NCBI GenBank assembly: GCA_023391425.1
Contig: JAEWAX010000041.1
Coordinates: forward strand, 134,949-198,948
Length of the DNA stretch: 64,000 nt
Source of the DNA: Bacillota bacterium
Lineage (GTDB): Bacteria; Bacillota; Clostridia; Acetivibrionales; DSM-1351
Direction: 5' to 3'
Position numbers and translations under genes: made by a program. The notes beneath the pieces are model-generated. The model made no database searches. It was not told the origin of the DNA and was given only the letters and a program-made list of their open reading frames with translations. Shown here one piece after another: positions 38,024 through 47,153 of this stretch. How positions within the stretch are numbered: the stretch's first letter is position 1; each line of letters starts with the position of its first letter.

Positions 38024-38034
38024 TTGGAGTTATT

Positions 38035-39057
38035 ATGAACAGAGATATCCATAATATTATTGCAAGAGAATATGAGAAAAGACAGAAGCTAGCAGCAGAT
38101 ATCGCTGAGCAGAATAAGGCAGAACTGTATTCCAAAATACCACGACTGTCTGAAATTGATGATCAAATTAATCAGTTGGGAATTAAATACAATAGATTAA
38201 TTCTATTTTCAAAAGGCGGTACAGCTGAGCTTTTATCTGAACTTAATCAAAGTATAAATGCACTTTCTAATGAGAAAATTGAGCTTCTTAAAAGTAATGA
38301 CATTGATATCAATTTATTTAAGCCACAATACCAATGTGAGAAGTGCTGCGACACCGGCTATATAGGAGATTCCACCGGTTTTCAGCGATGTTCCTGCTAT
38401 AAGCAGCAAATAATTAGCCATCTTTTTAAAATCTCAAATGTCAGTCTTACAGGAAATGAATGCTTCGAGAATTTTAATGAGATGCTTTACCCAGATGAGG
38501 TTAATCAAGCTAAATATGGAATAACTATTTCTCCACGTGAAAATATTATGGGCATAAAAGGAGCCTGCATTGAATTCACTAAAAGCATTGACGACCCAAA
38601 TCAAAAAAATCTATTCTTTAGTGGTCGCACAGGCGTTGGAAAAACATTCTTATCCTTCTGCATTGCTAGAGAGTTGATTAACCAAGGACGAACTGTGCTA
38701 TATTTAACTGCACCGATGCTGTTTGATATTATTACTGAGTATAAAATGAAAGCTTTTAAAGAAGACAATTTTGACGATGATAGATATCAGAGTATTTTTT
38801 CTGTGGAACTGCTTATTATTGATGATCTAGGCACTGAGCCCTTGAGCGATGCAAGGTATGCAGAGCTTTTGAATATATTGAATACTCGACAAGCTCGTAA
38901 TGCCATATCGGCTTGCAAGACTATTATTTCTACAAATATAAGCCCCAAAAAACTATTTGAGCTCTACTCAGAGCGTGTAGCTTCCAGAATTAATGGACTT
39001 TTTGACAGACTTCTACTAGCAGGTAAGGATATACGCAGCGGAAATTCTCGGATATAA
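38035..39057 (+). CDS. DnaC/DnaI-type helicase loader ATPase
   Basis: The 340-residue AAA+ protein has a coiled N-terminal part and a four-cysteine zinc motif (CEKCCDTGYIG, then CSCYKQ). The ATPase domain has Walker A FSGRTGVGKTFLS, Walker B LLIIDDLGTEP, and a C-terminal arginine-finger region (SERVASRINGLF). It should load the DnaB-type helicase with the DnaD-like protein encoded immediately upstream. The ATG has a TTGGAG site. Confidence 0.92.
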   Translation: MNRDIHNIIAREYEKRQKLAADIAEQNKAELYSKIPRLSEIDDQINQLGIKYNRLILFSKGGTAELLSELNQSINALSNEKIELLKSNDIDINLFKPQYQCEKCCDTGYIGDSTGFQRCSCYKQQIISHLFKISNVSLTGNECFENFNEMLYPDEVNQAKYGITISPRENIMGIKGACIEFTKSIDDPNQKNLFFSGRTGVGKTFLSFCIARELINQGRTVLYLTAPMLFDIITEYKMKAFKEDNFDDDRYQSIFSVELLIIDDLGTEPLSDARYAELLNILNTRQARNAISACKTIISTNISPKKLFELYSERVASRINGLFDRLLLAGKDIRSGNSRI

Positions 39058-39119
39058 CAGTGTTTTAATAGTTTTATACTTATATTAAATTAATATGTAA
39101 ACCAATCAAAGACATAAAT

Positions 39120-39170
39120 GAAAAAGGGGTACAAGCAGCTGTTATTTAACTGCGCGTACCCCTTTAAATA
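39120..39170. terminator. Bidirectional terminator between dnaC-like and CPBP genes
   Basis: AAAGGGGTAC...AGCAG and CTGC...GTACCCCTTT form a long stem flanked by A-rich and T-rich sequence. It can end transcripts from both convergent genes. Confidence 0.85.
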
Positions 39171-39313
39171 GATATTTAAATATCTAAAAATGAAATAAAA
39201 TCACAGTATGCGGTTGCTGTCCTAGCTATTTATTCCTGTATTCCATATATTTTATAGATGACACTAAAAATTGATACAATAACTTTTTGACACCCTTCAA
39301 TATCTCTAGTTAA

Positions 39314-40519
39314 TTATACCAACCATAGAAATTTTAATAAATTATATATTATTCCACTGTTCACATTCATCAACTCCAGTACTTGACCTACAAAAGTTAG
39401 GAATATCAAAATTAATCCAGGTAGCACTCCAAAAAGTCCTGCTATACTAAATCCACTCTTTCTATTCTTCTCATTAAGTAGTACAAACTGAGTTTGAACT
39501 ATATCATCAGAAGAAAGCTGAGTAGGTATAGCTTCAACAGCCTCAGTTTCTTGCTGTAAAAGTTTATCTTTATCTATCTCAGTATCTAGCTGCAAAAGGT
39601 TACCTTTATCATTTTCTAGCTGTACATTTGCAGACTCAAGCCTCATATCTTTTTCGGTACTTCTGCAGAAGGCGTATAACAATGCTATAAATGCAGCAGC
39701 AAACCCTAAAAAGATTATCGCGTAAAATACTATTACGATTACCAAAGAGGCTGTCGGAATATTTGAAAAATCTAATGTTTGAGCCTGCTTAATACCCATT
39801 TTTGAAAGGTTTTCTGTCATTTTTGTTGTTCCATAGGTCAGAAAAACTACTACTGTATTGTTTGTAAAATGAGCAACCATTCCACAGTATATGCTTTTCG
39901 TCCTAAGTACAATAAAACCTATTAACACACCTAAAAGTATAGTGCTTATACCTTTTTGAATATCTCTATGCAGAATTCCAAATAGAATTGAAGTAGTTAA
40001 TAATGAAGCAACCACACCAAGCCTCTCGTATCCTTTGCTTATTAGTCCTCTAAATAAGGTTTCCTCACAAACAGCAGCTGATACACCTATTACTAATATT
40101 GCAATAAAAAGTGTTGGTACATCTGCTATTTTAATTTGCTCTATCGGAAGATTTTTCCCGAATATTAGCCTTATTACGCCTAATCCCAAAGCATTCAATA
40201 CTCCAACAACAGGCATTGCGAACATCATTAAAAAAACGATTATCAGATAGTTCATAGGCCTTGCTTTTGTCAGCTTTAATGTATCTTTTATGTTGTATTT
40301 ACCTACAACTAAAAATATTAATACAGGTAAGAGTATAAACAATACTTCACCAAGCCCACTTCTGAGAAAATTGTTTTTAAAGGGCAAAAGTACACCGCCA
40401 TAGGTTAAAAATATCGACGTTATTGAAAAAAGTATACCCGCTGCTAAAGGGCCCGGATATTTTTTATTTTTCCTCCCTATTTGGATTGATGAATCCGGAC
40501 CGAGCATGTTATTCTCCAC
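39314..40519 (-). CDS. CPBP-family intramembrane metalloprotease
   Basis: The start is a GTG (40517-40519) eight bases after CAGGAGG. The 401-residue membrane protein has about eight hydrophobic segments. The CPBP/Abi/Rce1 motifs are present: EETLFRG (Glu152, Glu153, Arg157), FGILHRD (His184) and GMVAHFTNN (His217, Asn220). A polar cytoplasmic insertion at about 290-360 is rich in Gln/Glu/Leu and is followed by a last membrane pair. Such proteases cleave membrane substrates or act in peptide maturation and self-immunity. No bacteriocin gene is visible next to it. Confidence 0.9.
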   Translation of the reverse strand: MENNMLGPDSSIQIGRKNKKYPGPLAAGILFSITSIFLTYGGVLLPFKNNFLRSGLGEVLFILLPVLIFLVVGKYNIKDTLKLTKARPMNYLIIVFLMMFAMPVVGVLNALGLGVIRLIFGKNLPIEQIKIADVPTLFIAILVIGVSAAVCEETLFRGLISKGYERLGVVASLLTTSILFGILHRDIQKGISTILLGVLIGFIVLRTKSIYCGMVAHFTNNTVVVFLTYGTTKMTENLSKMGIKQAQTLDFSNIPTASLVIVIVFYAIIFLGFAAAFIALLYAFCRSTEKDMRLESANVQLENDKGNLLQLDTEIDKDKLLQQETEAVEAIPTQLSSDDIVQTQFVLLNEKNRKSGFSIAGLFGVLPGLILIFLTFVGQVLELMNVNSGIIYNLLKFLWLV

Positions 40520-40658
40520 AAAATATCCTCCTGAAATAATTTTAACATACTAAAAACCGTCATTTGCTACCTTTAATATTACTATTCAATACTGATCAAT
40601 ACAAACTATTTTTTACGTTTTAACAAACAACATTTACATTATATAGTATTTATTCCAC

Positions 40659-40711
40659 AAAAAATAGCCTGAGAATGCACAGGTAACCTAATACCCTACA
40701 CTCTCAAGCCA
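40659..40711 (-). terminator. Terminator of the SLH-protein gene
   Basis: On the minus strand GGCTTGAGAGTGTAGG pairs, with G-U pairs, to CCTGTGCATTCTCAGGCT and is followed by ATTTTTT. It lies about 15 bases after the stop codon. Confidence 0.8.
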
Positions 40712-40725
40712 TCATTTGAGTTAAC

Positions 40726-41754
40726 TTATTTTAGCTTTAATTCATATCCATCACCCTTGATACTGAAAGAATCTGAACTACCAATTAAATATGCTTTTAA
40801 ATAAGCGATTTTGTCTTTATTAGCCTTATATTGGTCACCGTCCAGGCTTCCTGTATATTCAATTGATTTTCCAGCTTCTATTTTTGAACTTGTCATCATC
40901 ATTGTAAATGCCTTACCATCAGACCATCTATACAGTTCGCTTTTATCTGCTCCTAAAAGAACAAAATCAAATTTCTGTCCTGAGGAATGGTTGAAGGTTA
41001 CTGAGTTTTTTGAATTATTGACTATTGACAACTTCATTTCTATTGAAGTATCTTTGACTGATATACTAGGCTTAATTTCAACTCCTGTGTTTTGATTTTC
41101 AACAAGCTTCACTAACTTTGAAATTACAACCGCAGCTTCTGCACGTGTTGAATTACTCTTAGGTTGGAATAGATTTTTACCAGCACCAACGATCAACTTA
41201 TAATGTGCTGCCCTGCCAACTTCACCACTGTAGATGGCTGTTACAGCACTATCATCATTAAAGAATGGTGGCTTAATGTTGATAAGTGCATATCTATCAC
41301 CCATTTTATATTTATAGGCATTCATAATATAGTGCACCATCTCTTCTCTGGTGAGTGTACTCTCAGGCTTAAAGCTTCCCTTGCCTTCAATAATATTTGC
41401 TGTCACAAGATCAATCAACGCTGTTGTGTAGGTTGCATCTTGCTTAACATCATCAAAGTAGTCTTTGATATCAGGTGCTTTAAAGTAAGCAATCTGAATA
41501 TCTAATGCATTATGAAGCATAACTGCAAACTCACTTCTGGTAATAGCTTTACCAGGGGTAAATTTGTTTTGGCTAAAAGGAATTGCACCTTTTTTTGTGA
41601 GCATGTCAATGGAAGTCTCCGCCCAATGTCCTGAAACATCTGTAAAACTAACTGTTGCAGTTGCTTCAACTTGAGTTGCTACCTGCGCAAATGAAACAGT
41701 ACTTGATAACAAAATGGTACCTGCTAGAATAACTGCTGAAACTATTTTCTTCAT
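40726..41754 (-). CDS. S-layer-homology protein with C-terminal BsuPI domain
   Basis: The 342-residue exported protein has a cleavable signal peptide (about 1-23, ending VSFA). Three S-layer homology repeats follow at about 35-88, 97-150 and 158-212 (FTDVSGHWAETSID, then KFTPGKAITRSEFAVML). They should bind cell-wall secondary polymers. The last ~110 residues match the BsuPI proteinase-inhibitor domain: a GQKFDFVLLGADK strand, then YRWSDGKAFTMMM. The protein would thus display a BsuPI domain on the cell surface. Inhibitor activity is inferred from the family. The ATG has a GGAGG site. Confidence 0.88.
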   Translation of the reverse strand: MKKIVSAVILAGTILLSSTVSFAQVATQVEATATVSFTDVSGHWAETSIDMLTKKGAIPFSQNKFTPGKAITRSEFAVMLHNALDIQIAYFKAPDIKDYFDDVKQDATYTTALIDLVTANIIEGKGSFKPESTLTREEMVHYIMNAYKYKMGDRYALINIKPPFFNDDSAVTAIYSGEVGRAAHYKLIVGAGKNLFQPKSNSTRAEAAVVISKLVKLVENQNTGVEIKPSISVKDTSIEMKLSIVNNSKNSVTFNHSSGQKFDFVLLGADKSELYRWSDGKAFTMMMTSSKIEAGKSIEYTGSLDGDQYKANKDKIAYLKAYLIGSSDSFSIKGDGYELKLK

Positions 41755-42042
41755 ATATAATCCTCCAATATTTATTTAATAATACTAGTATGCATATAAA
41801 CAGCTATATGGTCACAGTATGTGACTCAACATAGTAGTATTATATTTTATTAGACTACAAGTGAAGAAATATGTTCCAAATAATTTTTATAATTTAGGAG
41901 TTTAATCCTTAAGTATCCTTGAAATACTAAATAATGAATGTTTATAATTGCTCAAAAATTTAAATTACTTATTACTTTTAAGTAGTTGTGTATTAGCCAC
42001 ATCAATTAATTTTTTATAAAAAGCATAGAAAGAGGTATTTTT

Positions 42043-42276
42043 ATGAACAGTGAAAAAATTATTAAGGTTAAAAAAAATGAAGAAGGCGTTGTTACTGAGG
42101 TAATGTTTGAAAGTGGTGAGGTATGCCCTTTGAATCATGCTATATTAATGGCAAAGCAAGGTGCTATAGAAGGCTTTAATGTAGTAAGAGGCAAAAACGG
42201 AGGAGAATATCTAAGCGCAGACCCAAATAGTTCAGATGCTGCTGATGATTTAGATGACATGCCAAGGTTTAAATGA
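42043..42276 (+). CDS. DUF3892-family small protein
   Basis: A 77-residue cytoplasmic protein with the DUF3892 pattern: a beta segment TEVMFESGEVCPLNHAI, then LMAKQGAIEGFNVVRGKNG and EYLSADPNSSDAADDLDDMP. Its function is unknown in any organism I can name. The ATG has an AAAGAGGT site. It is monocistronic, with a terminator 30 bases after the stop. Confidence 0.8.
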   Translation: MNSEKIIKVKKNEEGVVTEVMFESGEVCPLNHAILMAKQGAIEGFNVVRGKNGGEYLSADPNSSDAADDLDDMPRFK

Positions 42277-42304
42277 ATAATATTTAGTGTAACAATTTAC
42301 AAAT

Positions 42305-42350
42305 TAACAAGGAGCAATTGGCAACCTGAGCCATTTGCTCCTTGTTAATT
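42305..42350. terminator. Terminator after the DUF3892 gene
   Basis: AACAAGGAGCAA...TTGCTCCTTGTT forms a strong stem with the inner pair TTGGC/GCCA. It is followed by TTAATTTT and can work in both directions. Confidence 0.88.
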
Positions 42351-42418
42351 TTCTTTCAAAAACCTAAAGTATCTTAGATCTATTAGTATTAGAAATCCCA
42401 GTAAAATTTGTTGGGTTC

Positions 42419-43453
42419 TCAATCTTGTAATATTAATTTATATGCTTCTTCCTCCTTTTTTGCGACACAGTAAACTTTATCTTTCGTAGCATTTGTTATG
42501 TCTGCTCTGCCTAATAGAAATGCAGTTACATCTTCAGTTATTTTTTTAATTATTTCACCTGACTCATAAAATAACTCTGCGCTTTGTTTCCAATATGGCT
42601 TATCGTATTTCTGACTCACATAAATTAATACCTTTGAGATAACATCTCTTGCACCCATGTGTACAGAATCGTTTACGGGTTCATATGGCAAAAGCTCTTT
42701 AGGTAACAAAGGTGGGAATCCAGTATATTCAGCAAAGTGAAGCAAGCGTCTTCTATATTCCTCTTTATCCAATTGCTCCTTCCATAAAAGCAGATTATTG
42801 CCAAATTCTTTTATGGAATTTGCCCCAATATTATTATTTGAAATTGAATTAAATATCAACTCTGCTTTTTTACTAAACCCTGCATTTGCAATCTCTTTTA
42901 AGCTTCTTGGGTTATTAAATTCGGCAGTAAAAAGTGTGAATGGTACATTCATATTCCAGCTATCTTCAAGGTCCTGATATGGAACTTCTTGAGGTTCATT
43001 TCTATCATTGTCGTAAATAACTATTACCCTTTTTTCATCATCATACCCTACAGCCATTATATAATGGATTGGTATATGAATTTTGTGATAAGCCCATTGA
43101 AAATATGGCATATTAAACATATCTAAAGCACCCAGTATTACTGGTATATCATTGTTAACATATTTTTTTATTGTATTTAGCGAAGCTGCAAAGGATACTT
43201 CTTCACTTAATTTAATTCGATAACCAATTATGTCTTGCATAAATTCATACATACTTTTAGTAAATTCATTATTCCAGTATGAGATGTGCATATCTTTGTT
43301 TTCTGAATATAGGGAGTAATCCATTATTCCGCTTAAACAGAAAAATAAATATTCTGGTGGCCTTTCTCCAGTAAGCCATTCATATTGGTCTTCCATACCA
43401 TTCCAAGCACAGTTAATGGCACAGGCCTTATGTGGTATTTTTATAATTTTCAT
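42419..43453 (-). CDS. BtrH-like protein (papain/C39-type fold)
   Basis: The start is taken at the ATG at 43451-43453 with an AGGGTGG site; the frame stays open to 43489. The 344-residue protein resembles the BtrH N-terminal/DUF4872 group. An early Cys sits in CAINCAWNGME, followed by PEYLFFCLSGI, then NNDIPVILGALDMFNMPY, and a His in IPIHYIMAVGYDDE followed by IYDND. The C-terminal half is helical. BtrH transfers an acyl side chain in butirosin biosynthesis, and other members occur with peptide natural products. It lies 75 bases downstream of a MerR regulator, so it may be induced by a small-molecule ligand. The substrate is unknown. Confidence 0.7.
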   Translation of the reverse strand: MKIIKIPHKACAINCAWNGMEDQYEWLTGERPPEYLFFCLSGIMDYSLYSENKDMHISYWNNEFTKSMYEFMQDIIGYRIKLSEEVSFAASLNTIKKYVNNDIPVILGALDMFNMPYFQWAYHKIHIPIHYIMAVGYDDEKRVIVIYDNDRNEPQEVPYQDLEDSWNMNVPFTLFTAEFNNPRSLKEIANAGFSKKAELIFNSISNNNIGANSIKEFGNNLLLWKEQLDKEEYRRRLLHFAEYTGFPPLLPKELLPYEPVNDSVHMGARDVISKVLIYVSQKYDKPYWKQSAELFYESGEIIKKITEDVTAFLLGRADITNATKDKVYCVAKKEEEAYKLILQD

Positions 43454-43527
43454 TTTAATCCACCCTTCACGTTTTATACTTATTTGCATTGAATATGGTT
43501 TTTCTATATTTCAAATGCGAAATAGTA

Positions 43528-44346
43528 TTATATTTTCTTTACAACTGGAAAAAATATCTCTGTTATATATTCGTTAATACTACATCCTGACTCATAGCCT
43601 TTAATGTATTTCTCAAAAGGTGCACCTGTAGCTTCATACCCTTCTCTGTCCATCCAGTCGCATAATGCAATATAACCTTCAGCTAGGTTACTATATGGGC
43701 CTTTATATACAGTATGTACATGTAGTCCACCACCAAAGTCTCTTGTACATATATCCTTTGTCTTAAGTTCTCTATCTACTGGAATACACACCTCAACATC
43801 AGCATAAAATGGGTCAAAGTCTTCGTCATAGCAAATTGTTGTAACACAGCCGGTTGGCTTAAGCCCGTGTTGACTAATGTTTTCATTTACTTTATCCATA
43901 AGGTCTTTAATATTTTCCATAGAAATTTTAGCTCTTAATCCTAATACTGTAATCATCGGTTGCTCATCTACAACGATGTTAAAGTTTATATTTCTGTTGA
44001 AGATATTTGTCCCCGTTAATAGCTTTTGGTAGTCTCCCCTTAGTTCATCTAGTATTTGAAGCTTATAAAGGGTCTCTGTTTCCAGAGCATTCATTCTTGC
44101 TTTTATAAGTCCCTCTAAATGACTATTATCAGTTGCTAATAGTATCTTTTTAATCTCATCAAGAGAAAAACCATAAGTTTTCATTTTGTTTATGACAAAA
44201 ATATCTTTTATTTGGTTGGAATGATAGTAGCGATAGCTATTATTAGCGTCAATTAAGCATGGCTTAAGCAAACCTATTTTATCATAATGCCTTAACATTT
44301 TTGTAGTTAACCTCGATATTTTCGAAAACTGGCTAATTGTATACAT
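43528..44346 (-). CDS. MerR-family regulator with GyrI-like effector domain
   Basis: The start is taken at the ATG at 44344-44346, with AAGGTG upstream. Residues 1-70 are a MerR winged helix (MYTISQFSKISRLTTKMLRH, then YDKIGLLKP). A coiled segment leads to a C-terminal GyrI/BmrR-like effector-binding domain (VTTICYDEDFDPFYADVEVC, and HTVYKGPYSNLAEGYIALC). These proteins distort promoters with long spacers when a hydrophobic drug-like ligand binds. The next gene downstream encodes the BtrH-like protein, the likeliest target besides itself. Confidence 0.9.
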   Translation of the reverse strand: MYTISQFSKISRLTTKMLRHYDKIGLLKPCLIDANNSYRYYHSNQIKDIFVINKMKTYGFSLDEIKKILLATDNSHLEGLIKARMNALETETLYKLQILDELRGDYQKLLTGTNIFNRNINFNIVVDEQPMITVLGLRAKISMENIKDLMDKVNENISQHGLKPTGCVTTICYDEDFDPFYADVEVCIPVDRELKTKDICTRDFGGGLHVHTVYKGPYSNLAEGYIALCDWMDREGYEATGAPFEKYIKGYESGCSINEYITEIFFPVVKKI

Positions 44347-44494
44347 GGTTATCACCTTAATTTTATTTTTCAATACTTTTGGAATGACGTCTATCCTTCA
44401 GCATATTCATAGTATAAACTTTACCATAATGGTAAAGTCAACAATTTATTTTTACTGGGTATTAAATTATATTTAATATGCATTTATGTATATA

Positions 44495-44580
44495 AAAGTG
44501 CACCTCTAAGAGTCAGTGAACCGTTCTCCTCTACTTGACAGGGAGGCAGTTCAGGCTAACAATTGGGTGCACTTAGAAAA
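44495..44580 (-). terminator. Long composite hairpin/terminator after the terpene-cyclase-like gene
   Basis: An outer stem GTGCACC/GGGTGCAC encloses a second stem built from AGTGAACCGTTCTCCTCT and AGGGAGGCAGTTCA. On the minus strand the structure ends in TTTTATAT. It lies 120 bases after the stop codon at 44703. The remaining 44347-44702 interval shows no gene. Confidence 0.6.
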
Positions 44581-44702
44581 TCAATTATTCAGATTCATTT
44601 TAAAAGCAAGGTACCACAATTTTTCGTGTATCCAAATAATTCGCTAAACAAATAATGTCATTTAATTATTTGAGGTAATCCTTTACCTTAATTCAGTATA
44701 TA

Positions 44703-45536
44703 TCATGTCAATAAGTTGTCCATTAGCTCTATATATCTATTTGTAGCTAGAGTATTTGGTTTATTAATTTCGCAAAAGGAATACGCTTTTAATTTTGGAT
44801 TTGCACGCTCAACAATAATTTCGTCATTTATTAGTTTAGATTGCAAAAAATTTAAGGCTGATAAAAATCTAGGATCCTTTTTCGCTTTATTGTAGAAAGA
44901 GAGAACATATAGATAGTAAAAAATATTGTATTGTAAAAAAGGAAACTCAATTTTCTTGAATAAGGAACCAATTCCATAATGGCAAGGACCAATTGGTTTT
45001 CGAATTTCCCAATGTCTAAGTAAAAACTCAACTGCATTGTCAAGACGTACATCTGAATTGAGATACTGCGTATATCTGAATGCATCTAGTGCTTGAAGAG
45101 TTGGACCAGGGTTGGAATACTCTGTCTCAGGGCCTCTTCCAAAAGGAAACTTATTACAGCGCCATCCCCCATCACCGTATTGATTCTCCAATAAATATTC
45201 AAATGTTTTGGTCAGTCTCGTATCACCAACATATCCTAGCCTGCACAACAGACGTGCCGGCGTTACCGTATAGCAGGGATAAAGTGAACCATTTGGTCCA
45301 AGTTTAAATCTACCGTCTTTTCTGCATGCTCCTATAACTAAGTTTGCAGCACCTTCTAAAACTGGGTTTGACATGTCAACCCCAAGTTCATATAAGATCA
45401 AGGAACAGGTTATAGTACTAAAAGGGTTTCCCACATTCAAACGACCATCTTCGCTAGCCCAGTAATCTCCACCGTTAACATGCCTCTTTTTAATTAGGTT
45501 TTCAATATCATTTTGATAATTTTCTACATTCGTCAT
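44703..45536 (-). CDS. Prenyltransferase/squalene-cyclase-like alpha-toroid protein
   Basis: The 277-residue soluble protein has repeats of the terpene-cyclase/prenyltransferase alpha/alpha barrel: TITCSLILYELGVDMSNPVL, then RLLCRLGYVGDTRLTKTFEY, and a QW-type motif QYGDGGWRC followed by TLQALDAFRY. The D-x-D-D protonation motif of squalene-hopene cyclases is not evident, so catalysis is doubtful. The start lies seven bases after the stop of the metallo-beta-lactamase-fold gene. The two probably form an operon, a pairing I do not recognise as a known pathway. Confidence 0.75.
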   Translation of the reverse strand: MTNVENYQNDIENLIKKRHVNGGDYWASEDGRLNVGNPFSTITCSLILYELGVDMSNPVLEGAANLVIGACRKDGRFKLGPNGSLYPCYTVTPARLLCRLGYVGDTRLTKTFEYLLENQYGDGGWRCNKFPFGRGPETEYSNPGPTLQALDAFRYTQYLNSDVRLDNAVEFLLRHWEIRKPIGPCHYGIGSLFKKIEFPFLQYNIFYYLYVLSFYNKAKKDPRFLSALNFLQSKLINDEIIVERANPKLKAYSFCEINKPNTLATNRYIELMDNLLT

Positions 45537-45543
45537 TTTTGTA

Positions 45544-46293
45544 TCACTTACCTCTCCAACTCCTTAAAGCATCTTGGAAATTATCTGTATATCCATAATG
45601 TGCTGTAAAAATATCCTTGATACCAGATAGATTTGCAAGCTTTGAAATTGATTTTCCTTCAGTATCAGAATCCATATTGAACCACCTGTTAAATAATTCT
45701 GCTTTACCATCCTTCAGACTCAAAGTGTCTCCAGTAAATAAGTATTCATCATTAATTATGTAGGACATTGAGCCTGGAGTATGCCCTGGGGTCAGAATGC
45801 CTTTAACCTTAAGACCGGAAATATCTATTGTTTGGTTATCTTCAATCATTTCATATGCAATATCTAGCTTGTTCTTCATAAAAATTGCTGCTCTGGCAGT
45901 TTTCCCATTAATCATCTGCTCCTCGGCTTTTGAGATATATGCTTTAGCGTTTTTGAATAACTTTAGGGCCCCAACATGGTCTGAATCTGTATGCGTAAAT
46001 AAAATAGCTGTGACCTTTTCCGGTGTTATATTTAGTTTGTCCATTCCATTCGTTACATTTTGGAGGTTATTTGCAGCATCAATAGCAACATAATTATTCC
46101 CACTCTTGACCAAATACATATTATCAAAAGTATCATCTTTTATTGCATATATTCCTGCTACTATTTCTTTTGTTTCATTAGGACTCATTTTACCCATTTC
46201 AGACTTATTTTTATAGACGATTAGTCCTCCTAATATAACGATTACACCAATAAGTATAACTACTACAACAAATACTTTTTTAATTATTTTCAT
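45544..46293 (-). CDS. Membrane-anchored metallo-beta-lactamase-fold hydrolase
   Basis: The 249-residue protein has one N-terminal membrane segment (about 7-27) and an MBL-fold domain outside or at the membrane. The metal motif is HTDSDH (His101, Asp103, Asp105, His106), with Asp in place of the usual second His. It is followed by TPGHTPGSMSY, FTGDTLS and FTAHYGYTD. The substitution occurs in some thiolesterase/glyoxalase-like members and may change metal use. The ATG has a GGAGG site. It lies directly upstream of the cyclase-like gene. Confidence 0.87.
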   Translation of the reverse strand: MKIIKKVFVVVVILIGVIVILGGLIVYKNKSEMGKMSPNETKEIVAGIYAIKDDTFDNMYLVKSGNNYVAIDAANNLQNVTNGMDKLNITPEKVTAILFTHTDSDHVGALKLFKNAKAYISKAEEQMINGKTARAAIFMKNKLDIAYEMIEDNQTIDISGLKVKGILTPGHTPGSMSYIINDEYLFTGDTLSLKDGKAELFNRWFNMDSDTEGKSISKLANLSGIKDIFTAHYGYTDNFQDALRSWRGK

Positions 46294-46379
46294 AATGATT
46301 TATCCTCCTACATTTAATTAGTTAACTAAGCTTATATTGTTCAACAGTTTGAATTTCAACATATACCATTTTGGGGTAT

Positions 46380-47096
46380 TTACCTACTAATACTTATATT
46401 CGCCTTTCTAGCTTGAGCACATAAATATTGTCTCTGTACTTTATATGTAACCCCATCTTTAATAAATATAGACCCAACCTGCCTGAATTCAAAATTGACA
46501 TTATTTTTTATACACTGCTCCCTTATATCTAACACCCATTCGTAGTTTAACGGTCTAACATCACTTCCGGATTCTCCTCCTACAATTACACCTTCAATTG
46601 TACTATCCAAATAATCTGATATATCTATTTTTTCTAGCATAGGCTGAATTGTAATTAATTTGTGTTTAATAGGTAGTTCTTTAAATATAGGAATTCTTTC
46701 ATTGGCTCTAAGCTGATTTTCAATGGTTGAACAAACTGTTACATTATCATATCCATCTGCATAATCATCTGGTAGTACTATCATAAAGCGTTCAATTCTC
46801 TTTGTTAGAAATAAGAAGTGTAAATCATTTCGTGCTCTTATCATTTCCCATACTTCTTTTCGCCACTCATCTGCTTCTTCAATCAAAAAATCACTATTAA
46901 AGCATACAAACACTGTTTGACCACTTTTTATTTTATAGTTTCCCTTATTATCTTTTTGGATAGGTTTATAAAATTCTTCAGTTTTATAAATTATATCCGT
47001 ATTAATACCTTTTCGCTTATTGGCCCTATGAATATAACAGTTGTCACAACCTTCGCTCTTTTTATGGCATCCTCTCCATGGATTCCACATAGCCAT
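46380..47096 (-). CDS. DUF5131 (phage Gp37/Gp68-type) protein
   Basis: A 238-residue protein opens with MWNPWRGCHKKSEGCDNCYI. This Cys-rich start is shared by the Gp37/Gp68/DUF5131 family, which looks like a TIM-barrel relative of radical-SAM proteins. Further blocks are VFVCFNSDFLIEEADEWR, LHFLFLTKRIERF and VIVGGESGSDVRPLNYEWV. The family is found in phages and in isolated chromosomal loci, and its activity is not established to my knowledge. The start has a GGGGGCGG site. Confidence 0.87.
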   Translation of the reverse strand: MAMWNPWRGCHKKSEGCDNCYIHRANKRKGINTDIIYKTEEFYKPIQKDNKGNYKIKSGQTVFVCFNSDFLIEEADEWRKEVWEMIRARNDLHFLFLTKRIERFMIVLPDDYADGYDNVTVCSTIENQLRANERIPIFKELPIKHKLITIQPMLEKIDISDYLDSTIEGVIVGGESGSDVRPLNYEWVLDIREQCIKNNVNFEFRQVGSIFIKDGVTYKVQRQYLCAQARKANISISR

Positions 47097-47153
47097 AATG
47101 CCGCCCCCTATATCTAATTTAAATAATTTACACCATAAAAGTTAAAAAAACTG

